DNA of 36,267 nt. It comes from Acidimicrobiaceae bacterium (GTDB taxonomy: Bacteria; Actinomycetota; Acidimicrobiia; Acidimicrobiales; Aldehydirespiratoraceae). The position numbers were made by a program, and so were the translations under genes. The notes below the pieces were generated by a model. That model saw only the letters and a list, made by a program, of their open reading frames with translations, did not search any database and was not told the origin of the DNA. The stretch spans positions 1-36,267 of the forward strand of contig VXWX01000095.1 of assembly GCA_009835735.1 (NCBI GenBank). The letters run 5' to 3'. Of this stretch, positions 25,003 to 33,174 are shown piece by piece (the stretch's first letter is position 1; each line of letters starts with the position of its first letter).

Positions 25003-25923
25003 ATGACCCCCGGCCCGGTGGCTGTCGTGGACTGCGGCACCAACACCACCCGGCTTCTCGTCACCGACGGCCGGGAGCCCGCAGCGGTCAGGCGCTCGGA
25101 GATAACCCGCCTGGGCCGGGGCGTGGACGCAACCGGCCGCCTCGATCCCGCCGCTGTGGAGCGCACTCTGGCGTGCCTGCTGCAGTACCGGCGAGCCATC
25201 GACGCCCACCGCCCGACGGCTGTGAGGTTCATCGCGACCTCTGCGGTGCGCGACGCGGCCAACCGGTCGGACTTCTTGCAGCCCGCGGAGTCGATCCTGG
25301 GCGCCGCGCCGGAGGTCCTGTCAGGCCGGGAGGAGGCCGAGACGGCCTTCCGCGGAGCGATCAGCGAGCTGGATCCGGCCGAGGGTCCGTATCTGGTTGT
25401 GGACATCGGCGGCGGGTCTACGGAGCTGTCCTACGGCGAGGGGCACTGCTCCGACGCGCTGTCGCTCGACATCGGCAGCGTGCGGCTCACCGAGAAGTAC
25501 ATCCATCACGACCCGCCGCAGCCCGAGGAGCTCGCGGCGTGCCTGTCGGTCACCGAACTCCACCTCGACGACGCGGTGCGGGCCATTCCCGCCCTCGCCG
25601 GGCCCTGCCGGCTGGTGGGGGTGGCCGGGACGATCACGACCGTCGCGGCGGTGGAGCTGGGCCTGGCGACCTACGACCGTGACCGGGTCCATCACTTCAG
25701 GCTGTCGAAGGAGGCGGCCGAGGACGTCTTCCGCACGCTGGCCACCGAGACGCTCGCCGACCGGGTCCACAATCCCGGGCTGCACCCCGGCCGTGCCGAT
25801 GTGATCGTGGCCGGAGTGTGCATCCTGGTGAGGATCATGCGGTACTTCGACTTCGAGGAGTGCTTGGTGTCGGAGTCGGACCTGCTCGACGGCTTGGCGC
25901 TCGGACTTCTAGAGGCCCAGTAG
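25003..25923 (+). CDS. ppx: Exopolyphosphatase / guanosine pentaphosphatase (Ppx/GppA)
   Basis: A 306-residue ASKHA-fold phosphatase, the short actinobacterial form (two actin-like domains, no extra C-terminal domains). Motifs: VAVVDCGTNTTRLLV, RFIATSAVRDAANR, LSGREEAETAFRGA carrying the catalytic Glu, YLVVDIGGGSTELSYG, SLDIGSVRLTEKY and GVAGTITTVAAVELGL. It degrades polyphosphate or converts pppGpp. The ATG at 25003 is preceded by GGAGGGTGAG and sits 1 nt after DUF501. Confidence 0.93.
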   Translation: MTPGPVAVVDCGTNTTRLLVTDGREPAAVRRSEITRLGRGVDATGRLDPAAVERTLACLLQYRRAIDAHRPTAVRFIATSAVRDAANRSDFLQPAESILGAAPEVLSGREEAETAFRGAISELDPAEGPYLVVDIGGGSTELSYGEGHCSDALSLDIGSVRLTEKYIHHDPPQPEELAACLSVTELHLDDAVRAIPALAGPCRLVGVAGTITTVAAVELGLATYDRDRVHHFRLSKEAAEDVFRTLATETLADRVHNPGLHPGRADVIVAGVCILVRIMRYFDFEECLVSESDLLDGLALGLLEAQ

Positions 25924-25929
25924 CACGGC

Positions 25930-25935
25930 TAGAGT
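25930..25935 (+). promoter_or_regulatory. Candidate -10 box (TAGAGT) for the acetyltransferase gene
   Basis: TAGAGT is followed by 8 nt and the GTG at 25944. It decides the start. Confidence 0.5.
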
Positions 25936-25943
25936 GCCCGGCC

Positions 25944-26564
25944 GTGAGTACTCTGCTGGGGCGGCGAGTGCTGCTGCGGCCGTTGACGCGGGATGACTTC
26001 GGCGCATGGCGGGAGGTTCGTCGGCGCAACCGCGCCCGTCTCAAGCAGTGGGAGCCGCGGCCCATACCGGGCCGGCCCGACACCGCCGAGGACCCCAGGG
26101 CGTTCAGCGAGCGCTGCGCGGCTCGGCGGCGGGAGCGCCAGCAGGGGACTGGATACGGGTTCGGCGTGTTCGTCGACGGGCACTTCCGGGGCGAGATGAA
26201 CCTGTCGTCCATCCAGCGGGGCCCGTTCCAGTCGTGCTACGTCGGCTACTGGATCGATGAGGCCGTCGGCGGCAACGGCTACACCCCGGAGGCGCTGGTG
26301 GTGGCGGCCCGCTTCGCCTTCGAGGAGCTGCGGCTGCACCGGCTGCAGGTGTCCATCGTGCCTCGCAACGCGGCCAGCCTGCGGGTGGTCGAGAAACTCG
26401 GGCTGCGGTACGAGGGGCTGGCCGAGCGCTACGTCGAGATCAACGGGGTGTGGGAGGACCATCACCGTTTCGCCATCACCGAGGAGGAGTGGCGGGTGCG
26501 GGCCCCCGAGCTGATCGCCGAGTGGATAGCGCCCCTGCCGGTGGCTGCTGGACCTACTGGCTAG
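25944..26564 (+). CDS. GNAT N-acetyltransferase, RimJ/RimL type
   Basis: The 206-residue acetyltransferase has the RimJ/RimL arrangement: LLGRRVLLRPLTRDDFGAWR at the N-terminus, CYVGYWIDEAVGGNGYTPEA (acetyl-CoA-binding loop near 106-117), LRLHRLQVSIVPRNAASLRV, EKLGLRYEG, and WEDHHRFAITEEEW. Such enzymes acetylate protein N-termini, including ribosomal proteins, or small amines. The start GTG at 25944 has a TAGAGT box 8 nt upstream. Its TAG stop overlaps the stop of the convergent pyruvate carboxylase gene in the palindrome CTAG. Confidence 0.9.
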   Translation: MSTLLGRRVLLRPLTRDDFGAWREVRRRNRARLKQWEPRPIPGRPDTAEDPRAFSERCAARRRERQQGTGYGFGVFVDGHFRGEMNLSSIQRGPFQSCYVGYWIDEAVGGNGYTPEALVVAARFAFEELRLHRLQVSIVPRNAASLRVVEKLGLRYEGLAERYVEINGVWEDHHRFAITEEEWRVRAPELIAEWIAPLPVAAGPTG

Positions 26565-29500
26565 CTGGCGGCTTCGGGGCTGGCGGCGCGGCCCGCGGGG
26601 CGGATCTCGAGGATCAGGTCCCCGGGCTCGAGCAGCGCACCCGGCGCGGCCGCGATGGACTCGACCGTGCCCGCCACCGGAGCCGAGATCGACGACTCCA
26701 TCTTCATGGCCTCGATCACCGCCACCGTGTCGCCCGCCGCGACCTGGTCGCCGGCCGCCACCGACACGTTGACCGCGCCCCGGAACGGCGCGGCCACGTG
26801 GCCCGGCTTCGTCGGGTCGGCCCGTGCGTGCTCGGGACGGTCCGAGGCCACAGTGCGGTCGAGGGTGTCGATGTCGCGGGGCTGGCCGTTCACCCTGAAG
26901 CCGACGATGCGGATGCCCTCGTCGTTGGGCTCGCTGATCGAGCGGAGTCCCAGCAGCAGCCGCACGCCCCGGCCCAGCACGACAGCGGTGTCCTCTTCAT
27001 GGGGGTCGAGGCCGTACCAGAACAGCAGCGACGGCAGCACCGACAGGTCGCCGTAGCGGTCCGTTTTCTCGGCCTGCGACGCCGACGGCGTGGGGAACAG
27101 CAGCCGGTTGAGGGTGGCGCGCCGGTTGCGGTCCAGACCCTCGATGTCGGCTTCAGTGAGGTCCTTGTAGGTCGGCGACCACGACCGGCCCTCGGTCGCC
27201 TTCGACCGGAAGGGCTCGGGGAACCCGCCCGGCGGCGTGCCCAGCTCTCCGTGGAGGAATCCGATGACGCTGTCGGGCAGGTCGACGCTGGCCGGGTCCT
27301 CTAGCAGCTGCTCCGGTGAGACGCCCGAGGCCACCAGGTGCAGGGCCAGGTCGCCGACCACCTTGGACGACGGCGTGACCTTGATGGGCCGCCCCAGCAG
27401 TTCATTGCAGGCCGCGTAGAGCCGCTCCACCTCCTCGAAGCGGTGCCCCAGGCCCAGGGCCCGAGCCTGGGCCCGCAGGTTCGACAGCTGCCCGCCGGGG
27501 ATCTCGTGGCGGTAGACGGTGCCGGTCGGCGACTGCAGACCCGCCTCGAAGGGGGCGTACACCCGGCGCACCGCCTCCCAGTAGGGCTCGAGGTCCCCGA
27601 TGGCGTCGAGGCTGAGGCCCGTGGCCCGCTCGGCGTCGTTGGTCATCGCCACGACGGAGGCGATAGACGGTTGGGAGGTCATCCCGGACAGGGGAGGAGC
27701 GGACCCGTCCACGGCGTCCACGCCTGCCTCGATGGCGGCCATGTAGGTGGCGAGCTGGCCTCCGCCGGTGTCGTGGGTGTGCAGATGCACGGGCTGATCG
27801 AAGCGCTCCCGTAGCGCGGTCACGAGCGTCGTGGCTGCGCCGGCTCGCAGCAGTCCGGCCATGTCCTTGATGCACAGGATGTGCACCCCGGCCTCGACCA
27901 GCTCCTCGGCAACCCTCAAGTAGTAGTCGAGGGTGTACAGGTCCTCGGCCGGACTGGACAGGTTCCCCGAGTAGCAGATGGTCCCTTCGGCCACCGCCCC
28001 CGCCTCGAGCACTGCCGCGATGGCCGGGCGCATCTGGTCGATGGAGTTGAAGGCGTCGAACACGCGGAAGATGTCCATCCCGGTCTCGGCCGCCTCGGCG
28101 ACGAAATGGCCTGCCACCGAATCCGGGTAGGGCGAGTAGCCGACCGTGTTGCGGCCCCGCAGCAGCATCTGGGTGCAGATGTTGGGCGCAGCCTCGTGGA
28201 TGCCGGCGAGGCGCTCCCAGGGATCCTCGTGCAGGAACCGCAGGGCCACGTCGAAGGTGGCCCCTCCCCAGCACTCCATGCTCAGGAGTTCCGGCATGGT
28301 GTGGGCCATCTCGCGGGCGCCGGCCACCAGGTCGATGGTGCGCAGCCGGGTGGCGAGGATCGACTGGTGGGCGTCCCGCAGCGTTGTGTCGGTCACCTGC
28401 ACCCGTTTGGCGGCCCGCAGCTCGGCCGCGAACTTCTCGGGCCCGAGCTCCAGCAGGCGCTGGCGCGACCCCGCCGGCGGCTGGCCGGTGCGCGACGGCG
28501 GCAGCTTGGTGGTCGGTGCGACCCTGGTGGGAGCCGGTCCGTGGGGGAGGTGGACGGTCACGTCGGCCAGGTAGCGCAGCAGCCGGGTGGCCCGGTTGGC
28601 TCCGACCGACGCCGCGGTCAGCTCGGGGCGGTCGTCGATGAAGCTGGTGGTGACCGGGCCGTCCCGGAACTGGTCGTCGGCCAGGATGGCCTGCAGGTAG
28701 GGCTGGTTGGTGGACACTCCCCGCACCCGGTACTCGGCCAGCGTGCGCTGCATGCGGCGCACCACGGTGGAGAAGTCCTTGCCACGGCAGGTGACCTTCT
28801 CGATCATGGAGTCGAAGTGGGGGGTTATCTCCACGCCCTGGTAGACGCAGCCGTCGAGGCGCACCCCGGCCCCGCTGGCCGGCCGGTAGGCCACGATCCT
28901 GCCGGTGTCGGGACGGAAGTCGTTGGAGGGATCCTCAGCGGTCACCCGGCACTGCAGGGCGAAGCCCCGCAGGCTGATCGCGTCCTGGGTGAGCCCCAGC
29001 TCGGGCAGCGTGGCCCCGGAGGCGACCAGCAGCTGCGATTCGACCAGGTCGACGTCGGTGACCTCCTCGGTCACCGTGTGCTCCACCTGGATCCGGGGGT
29101 TCATCTCGATGAAGACGTAGCGACCGGTGCCGTCCACGAGGAACTCCACCGTGCCGGCGTTGGCGTACCCGATGGAGGACGCGAAGCGGACCGCGTCGGC
29201 CAGCAGGCTGTCGCGCACGGTGGCGTCGAGGTCCCGGGCCGGCGCCATCTCGACCACCTTCTGGAAGCGGCGCTGGACTGAGCAGTCGCGTTCGTAGAGG
29301 TGGACGACGTTGCCTGCGGTGTCGGCCAGCACCTGGGCCTCGATGTGGCGGACGCCGGTCATGGCCTCCTCGAGGAAGACGGTGGAGTCCCCGAAGGCGC
29401 TGCCGGCCTCGCGCTGGGCCGCCTCGACCGCCTCGACCAGGCCGGACGGGCTCTCGACCCGGCGCATCCCCCGGCCGCCCCCGCCGGAGGAGGCCTTCAC

Positions 29501-29971
29501 GAACAGCGGGAAGCCGATACCGGCCGCGAGGGCCTCGGCCTCGGCGGGATCGTCGACCGGCGGCGACTGCCGCAGCACGGGCAGCCCGGCATCCTCGGCG
29601 GCCTGCCGGGCCCGCATCTTGTTGCCGGTCAGCCTGAGCACCGCCGCGCTGGGCCCGACGAAGGTCACCCCGGCCTGGGCGCAGGCTTCGGCGAGGTCGG
29701 GACTCTCCGACAGGAAGCCGTAGCCGGGGTACACGGCGTCCGCCCCCACCTCCACCGCCTTGGCCACGATGGCCTGATGGTCGAGGTAAGCACGGACGGG
29801 ACGGCCGGGTTCGCCGATCACGTAGGCCTCGTCGGCCTTGATGCGATGGAGCGCACCGCTGCGCTCCTCCTCGATTGGGAGTATGGCGACGGTCCTGATG
29901 CCCAGCTGCGTCGCCGCCCTGAACGCCCGGATGGCGATCTCGCCCCGGTTGGCGACCAGGAGCTTCTCCAT
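26561..29971 (-). CDS. pyc: Pyruvate carboxylase
   Basis: A single-chain 1136-residue enzyme converting pyruvate plus bicarbonate to oxaloacetate. Biotin carboxylase, about 1-450: KLLVANRGEIAIRAFRAA, FVKASSGGGGRGMRRV, VFIEMNPRIQVEHTVTEEVT. Carboxyltransferase, about 530-800: QVTDTTLRDAHQSILATRLR, CIKDMAGLL, LHTHDTGGG. The PYC/OADA region follows. The C-terminal biotinyl domain carries EAMKMES with biotinylated Lys1090. It replenishes oxaloacetate. ATG at 29971; TATGGT 8 nt upstream, no Shine-Dalgarno. It lies 24 nt downstream of the enoyl-CoA hydratase gene on the same strand and shares the CTAG stop overlap with the acetyltransferase. Confidence 0.97.
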   Translation of the reverse strand: MEKLLVANRGEIAIRAFRAATQLGIRTVAILPIEEERSGALHRIKADEAYVIGEPGRPVRAYLDHQAIVAKAVEVGADAVYPGYGFLSESPDLAEACAQAGVTFVGPSAAVLRLTGNKMRARQAAEDAGLPVLRQSPPVDDPAEAEALAAGIGFPLFVKASSGGGGRGMRRVESPSGLVEAVEAAQREAGSAFGDSTVFLEEAMTGVRHIEAQVLADTAGNVVHLYERDCSVQRRFQKVVEMAPARDLDATVRDSLLADAVRFASSIGYANAGTVEFLVDGTGRYVFIEMNPRIQVEHTVTEEVTDVDLVESQLLVASGATLPELGLTQDAISLRGFALQCRVTAEDPSNDFRPDTGRIVAYRPASGAGVRLDGCVYQGVEITPHFDSMIEKVTCRGKDFSTVVRRMQRTLAEYRVRGVSTNQPYLQAILADDQFRDGPVTTSFIDDRPELTAASVGANRATRLLRYLADVTVHLPHGPAPTRVAPTTKLPPSRTGQPPAGSRQRLLELGPEKFAAELRAAKRVQVTDTTLRDAHQSILATRLRTIDLVAGAREMAHTMPELLSMECWGGATFDVALRFLHEDPWERLAGIHEAAPNICTQMLLRGRNTVGYSPYPDSVAGHFVAEAAETGMDIFRVFDAFNSIDQMRPAIAAVLEAGAVAEGTICYSGNLSSPAEDLYTLDYYLRVAEELVEAGVHILCIKDMAGLLRAGAATTLVTALRERFDQPVHLHTHDTGGGQLATYMAAIEAGVDAVDGSAPPLSGMTSQPSIASVVAMTNDAERATGLSLDAIGDLEPYWEAVRRVYAPFEAGLQSPTGTVYRHEIPGGQLSNLRAQARALGLGHRFEEVERLYAACNELLGRPIKVTPSSKVVGDLALHLVASGVSPEQLLEDPASVDLPDSVIGFLHGELGTPPGGFPEPFRSKATEGRSWSPTYKDLTEADIEGLDRNRRATLNRLLFPTPSASQAEKTDRYGDLSVLPSLLFWYGLDPHEEDTAVVLGRGVRLLLGLRSISEPNDEGIRIVGFRVNGQPRDIDTLDRTVASDRPEHARADPTKPGHVAAPFRGAVNVSVAAGDQVAAGDTVAVIEAMKMESSISAPVAGTVESIAAAPGALLEPGDLILEIRPAGRAASPEAAS

Positions 29972-29979
29972 GGCGTCAG

Positions 29980-29985
29980 ACCATA
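29980..29985 (-). promoter_or_regulatory. Candidate -10 box (TATGGT) for pyc
   Basis: AGAACTATGGTC on the minus strand ends 8 nt before the ATG at 29971. The same 12-mer occurs at 33156-33167. Confidence 0.55.
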
Positions 29986-29995
29986 GTTCTGAGTG

Positions 29996-30754
29996 CTACG
30001 GCTTGGAGCTGATCTCGGACTGGAGTCGCCTGACTAGGTCCTTGAAGGCGGCTTCTCCCATAGACCACAGCTGGGGATGCAGCTCGAAGTCCACCGCCGC
30101 GGCCGAGTCGGCGACCTCGTCCAGCGACAGGATCGTCGCCTTGGTGCGGGCCACCAGCTCTTTGGGCTGCGCCGCGGCCCGGGCGGCCAGCTTGTGGGCC
30201 CGAGCCAGCAGTTCGCCGTCGTCAGCTACCTCCCATACCAGACCGGTGCGGTGAGCGTCTTCGGCCGACAGCACCTCACCGAATATCACCATCGCCATGG
30301 CGGTGGTGCGGTCGGTCACATGCCTCAGGCGCCACGTGTGGCCGCCGCCCGGGTGGAGCCCGATCTTCAGGAACCGGGAGTCGAAGCGGGCGTACTGGCG
30401 CCCGGCCAGCACGATGTCGCAGGCCAGAACCATGTTCATGCCCGCGCCCACCGCCGCGCCGTTCACCGCGGCCACGGTGGCCAGCGGCGAGTGGGCCACC
30501 CGCAGGAACCCCTCGTAGATGCGGGTTATGCCGGTGGACTCCGCGGCCAGCAGGTCGTCCAGCACGGCCCCCGCGCAGAAGCCCTTGCCGGCGCCGGTCA
30601 CCACCAGCGCGCCGATGGACGGGTCGGGCTCTAGCTCGTCGAGGGCCGCGACGATCTCGTCGTTCATGGCCTGGCTGACGGCGTTGCGCCGGTCGGGGTC
30701 GTTGAGCGTGAGCTGGGCCACGCCGTCTGATGTGTCGATCATCACGTAGGACAT
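29996..30754 (-). CDS. Enoyl-CoA hydratase/isomerase family protein
   Basis: A 252-residue crotonase-fold protein. It has MIDTSDGVAQLTLNDPDRRNAV, the oxyanion-hole segment TGAGKGFCAGAVLDDL, and VAAVNGAAVGAGMNMVLACDI, with FLKIGLHPGGGHTWRL following. One catalytic Glu of canonical hydratases sits near the NGAAVGAG/FLKIGL loops; here the second loop has LHPGGG, as in other actinobacterial family members, so hydratase versus isomerase cannot be decided. It probably acts in fatty-acid or acyl-CoA breakdown. ATG at 30754, with a CATACT -10-like box (30767-30762) 7 nt upstream. It is divergent from the MFS gene and followed by pyc. Confidence 0.9.
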   Translation of the reverse strand: MSYVMIDTSDGVAQLTLNDPDRRNAVSQAMNDEIVAALDELEPDPSIGALVVTGAGKGFCAGAVLDDLLAAESTGITRIYEGFLRVAHSPLATVAAVNGAAVGAGMNMVLACDIVLAGRQYARFDSRFLKIGLHPGGGHTWRLRHVTDRTTAMAMVIFGEVLSAEDAHRTGLVWEVADDGELLARAHKLAARAAAQPKELVARTKATILSLDEVADSAAAVDFELHPQLWSMGEAAFKDLVRRLQSEISSKP

Positions 30755-30764
30755 GGGCCGCAGT

Positions 30765-30816
30765 ATGGCGCGCCCGCGGCGACGTGGCGTCCGATGCCCG
30801 TGATGGCGCGCCCGCG
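30765..30816 (+). repeat. 14-bp direct repeat in the divergent promoter region
   Basis: ATGGCGCGCCCGCG occurs at 30765-30778 and 30803-30816, 38 bp apart, between the hydratase and MFS start codons. Each copy contains the 8-bp palindrome GGCGCGCC, so they may be binding sites for a regulator of both genes. Confidence 0.6.
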
Positions 30817-30820
30817 CCGC

Positions 30821-30826
30821 TACGGT
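30821..30826 (+). promoter_or_regulatory. Candidate -10 box (TACGGT) for the MFS gene
   Basis: TACGGT is followed by 6 nt and the GTG at 30833. Confidence 0.45.
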
Positions 30827-30832
30827 GCTCCG

Positions 30833-32137
30833 GTGCCTCCTGCTGCGTTTGCTTCGTTCGGCCATCGCAGCTACCGCTACTTCTGGTTCGGCGGCGTCAC
30901 GGCCAGTTCGGCCCGGTGGTTCCAGTACGTGGCCCTCCCGGCGGTGGTCTGGGACCTGACCCGCAGCCCGGGCTGGGTCGGCTTCGCAGGGTTCGCGCAG
31001 TTCGCGGCGATGGCCCTGATGGCGCCGGTTGCCGGGATGGTGGCCGATCACTATCCGAGGCGCAACATCCTGATGGTCTCGCAGTCGTTCATGGGCCTGG
31101 TCGCGGTGCTCATGGCCGTGGCCTGGAGCCAGGGCGTGCGGTCGCCGACCGCCTATGTGGCCCTGGCCGCGGCCTCGGGGCTGGGCGGGGGCCTCAACCT
31201 GCCCGTCTGGCAGGCCTTCGTGAGCGAGTTGGTCCCCAGGGACCTGCTCCTCAACGCGGTGACCCTGAACTCCGCGCAGTTCAACGGCTCCCGGCTGGTC
31301 GGCCCGATGCTGGGCGGGATCACCGTGGCCGCGGCCGGCCCGGCGGTCGCGTTCTGGGTGGCCGCGGCGGGCGCCCTGGTGGTGGTGTTCGCGCTGGTCC
31401 GGATCGAGTCCCGCAAGGCGGCGGCCGCGGCCGGGACTCCGAGCATGCGGGTGATCCGCAACATGCTGGCCGTGGCCCGGTACGTGAGGGCCCGCCGCGG
31501 CCTGGTGGTCGCCTTCGTCACCGCCTCGCTGATCGGGTCGCTCGGGCTGTCGATCCAGATACTCACCGTCGTCTTCGCCGAGGATGTGTTCAATCGGGGG
31601 CCGGGCGGGTTCGGTCTCATGCTCACAATGCTCGGTGCGGGTGCCGTGGTGGCCGCGCCTGTGGTGGCGTCGCTCGGTGGGCGGGTGCCGCGGTCGCAGA
31701 TCCAGCGGGTCGCGCTGGTCATCTACGGGGCCGCGGTGGTGGCCCTGGCGGTGGCGCCGTCGTTCGTGTCGTACCTGGTGCCGCTGGCGTTCATCGGGGC
31801 CGCCCACCTCGCGTCGGCGAGCTCGCTCAACACCGCCGTCCAGCTCCAGGTCGACGAGGAGCGCAGGACCCAGGTGATGTCGCTGTATGTGATGGTGCTG
31901 ATGTCGTCCAATCCTCTCGGACAGCTCGTGCTGGGCCAGATGATCGAGCTGATCGGACCGCGGCCTGCCTTCGGCGTGTACGGCGCCCTGCTGCTGGGGG
32001 GAACGGCTGCGCTCCATGGCTCGGGCTGGTTGCGCCATCTGGACGTGGAGGTAGGGGAGTACTCCCCGGAGGTGGCGCCCGAGGTCCATCCGACCACCCC
32101 GTCGCCGCCCCGCCCCAGGAGGCGGTCCTCGAGCTAG
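30833..32137 (+). CDS. MFS transporter (EntS/MFS_3-like)
   Basis: A 434-residue major facilitator of the drug/siderophore-exporter-like MFS_3 type. It begins FASFGHRSYRYFWFGGVTAS and VVWDLTRSPGWVGFAGFAQF. The loop 2-3 signature is AGMVADHYPRRNILM. Twelve hydrophobic segments can be traced, with a second-half loop LGGRVPRSQIQRVAL and a basic C-terminal tail. The substrate is unknown. The frame is open to an ATG at 30794, but the GTG at 30833 is preceded by TACGGT and starts at the conserved N-terminus. It is divergent from the enoyl-CoA hydratase gene and convergent, 4 nt apart, with the nuclease gene. Confidence 0.88.
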   Translation: MPPAAFASFGHRSYRYFWFGGVTASSARWFQYVALPAVVWDLTRSPGWVGFAGFAQFAAMALMAPVAGMVADHYPRRNILMVSQSFMGLVAVLMAVAWSQGVRSPTAYVALAAASGLGGGLNLPVWQAFVSELVPRDLLLNAVTLNSAQFNGSRLVGPMLGGITVAAAGPAVAFWVAAAGALVVVFALVRIESRKAAAAAGTPSMRVIRNMLAVARYVRARRGLVVAFVTASLIGSLGLSIQILTVVFAEDVFNRGPGGFGLMLTMLGAGAVVAAPVVASLGGRVPRSQIQRVALVIYGAAVVALAVAPSFVSYLVPLAFIGAAHLASASSLNTAVQLQVDEERRTQVMSLYVMVLMSSNPLGQLVLGQMIELIGPRPAFGVYGALLLGGTAALHGSGWLRHLDVEVGEYSPEVAPEVHPTTPSPPRPRRRSSS

Positions 32138-32141
32138 CCGC

Positions 32142-33101
32142 TCACCAGTCCTCGGGACCGCCCTCGGGCGAGCCCTCCAGGTAGGCGGTGCCCTCGTCGC
32201 AGTCCGGCTGGACCGGGCACCACCGGCAGCTCGGGCCCGGCGCGACCCCCGGCTCGCGGGTGCCGGTGACCAGCTCCACGTATCGATGGGCGCCGTCGAT
32301 CACCCGTTCGGCCGCCGACAGCAGCAGGTCGCGCGTGACCTCCTCGGGGTGGAACCGGCCCTGGTCGAGGTAGTAGGTGGCCAGCAGCCTGGGCGGCAGG
32401 ATGCGCAAGGCCTCTAGCAGGGCGTAGAAGCGGAGATCCTCTCGATGTGACGGTGAGAACCTGCCGGTCTTGAAGTCGATGATGACCTTGCCGGCCACAG
32501 TCCCTTCGGGTTGGCCGAGCGTGAGGTCGGGCTTGCCCGACAGCACGATCAGCCCTCCGTGGAGCTCTGCCCTTATCGGGCTGTCCGTGGTCGGCCTCCA
32601 TCTGGGCTTGAGCGGGGGGAAGCACTCCAGGAACTGCGTCATGGCCGCGCCGGCCTCGGCCTTCAGCTCGGCCCGCTCCGTCTCCTCGCAGCGCTCCAGG
32701 TAGTCGGCGATGCTCTTGTCGGCGTTCTCGAGCCGGGCCATCGCTTCGTCGACCAGTTCCAGCGGCGATGCCTCGCCCCGCCAGTGGACCGACAGCTCGA
32801 TCGCCTTGTGGGTGACCGTGCCCCGCGCGGTGGGGATCGACCATTGGAACGGCTCGGCGAGCTCGGCCATGAACTTCCGCTCGCATCCGAGCGCCTGAGT
32901 GAGCATGTACTTGCTCAGGTAGAGGACGTCGTCGTCGAACCGGTCGGAGTCGATGGTGGACACCAGCGGTTCCAGGCGCTCCTCCAGCAGGTTTCGAAGC
33001 TCGTCGCGCAGGCCCGCGTCGAAGGTGGGACGGTCGCCCTTCGGGGCTCCGAGCAGGCTCACTACCTCCTGCTGGGCCGGGTTGTAGTCGGCTGCGTGCA
33101 T
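32142..33101 (-). CDS. PD-(D/E)XK nuclease with probable Fe-S cluster (Cas4/RecB-like)
   Basis: The 319-residue protein has the PD-(D/E)XK exonuclease core: GTVTHKAIE with His98, SGKPDLTL with Asp192, and IIDFKTGRF with Asp209 and Lys211, plus the QxxxY-like helix DLRFYALLEAL. Four cysteines, Cys73 (LGCERKF) and Cys292/295/301 (CRWCPVQPDC), are placed as in AddB and Cas4 nucleases that bind a [4Fe-4S] cluster. It probably resects or processes DNA in repair; there is no CRISPR array in the window. An ATG at 33161 is in frame, but it lies inside the TATGGT -10 box, so the ATG at 33101 is the better start. Confidence 0.85.
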   Translation of the reverse strand: MHAADYNPAQQEVVSLLGAPKGDRPTFDAGLRDELRNLLEERLEPLVSTIDSDRFDDDVLYLSKYMLTQALGCERKFMAELAEPFQWSIPTARGTVTHKAIELSVHWRGEASPLELVDEAMARLENADKSIADYLERCEETERAELKAEAGAAMTQFLECFPPLKPRWRPTTDSPIRAELHGGLIVLSGKPDLTLGQPEGTVAGKVIIDFKTGRFSPSHREDLRFYALLEALRILPPRLLATYYLDQGRFHPEEVTRDLLLSAAERVIDGAHRYVELVTGTREPGVAPGPSCRWCPVQPDCDEGTAYLEGSPEGGPEDW

Positions 33102-33156
33102 GGCGTTAAGGGCCGGCTCCTGGGCTGGGGTCGGGGCGGTGTCACACCCCGGCGCG

Positions 33157-33164
33157 ACCATAGT
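33157..33164. promoter_or_regulatory. Overlapping divergent -10 boxes
   Basis: ACCATAGT reads as TATGGT on the minus strand (33162-33157, toward the nuclease) and CATAGT on the plus strand (33159-33164, 10 nt before the ATG at 33175). Both genes may use the same short DNA. Confidence 0.4.
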
Positions 33165-33174
33165 TCTCGTGGGA

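Noticed and set aside
28146..29281. Plus-strand open frames opposite pyruvate carboxylase
   Set aside because: They are antisense to a full-length, motif-complete enzyme, with no recognisable domain.
30755..32089. Minus-strand open frame extending the enoyl-CoA hydratase gene far upstream, opposite the MFS gene
   Set aside because: The extension is low-complexity His/Arg/Pro-rich translation; the crotonase domain begins at the ATG at 30754.
33102..33161. 20-residue N-terminal extension of the nuclease (ATG at 33161)
   Set aside because: The ATG falls inside the predicted TATGGT -10 box, and the extension is low-complexity.
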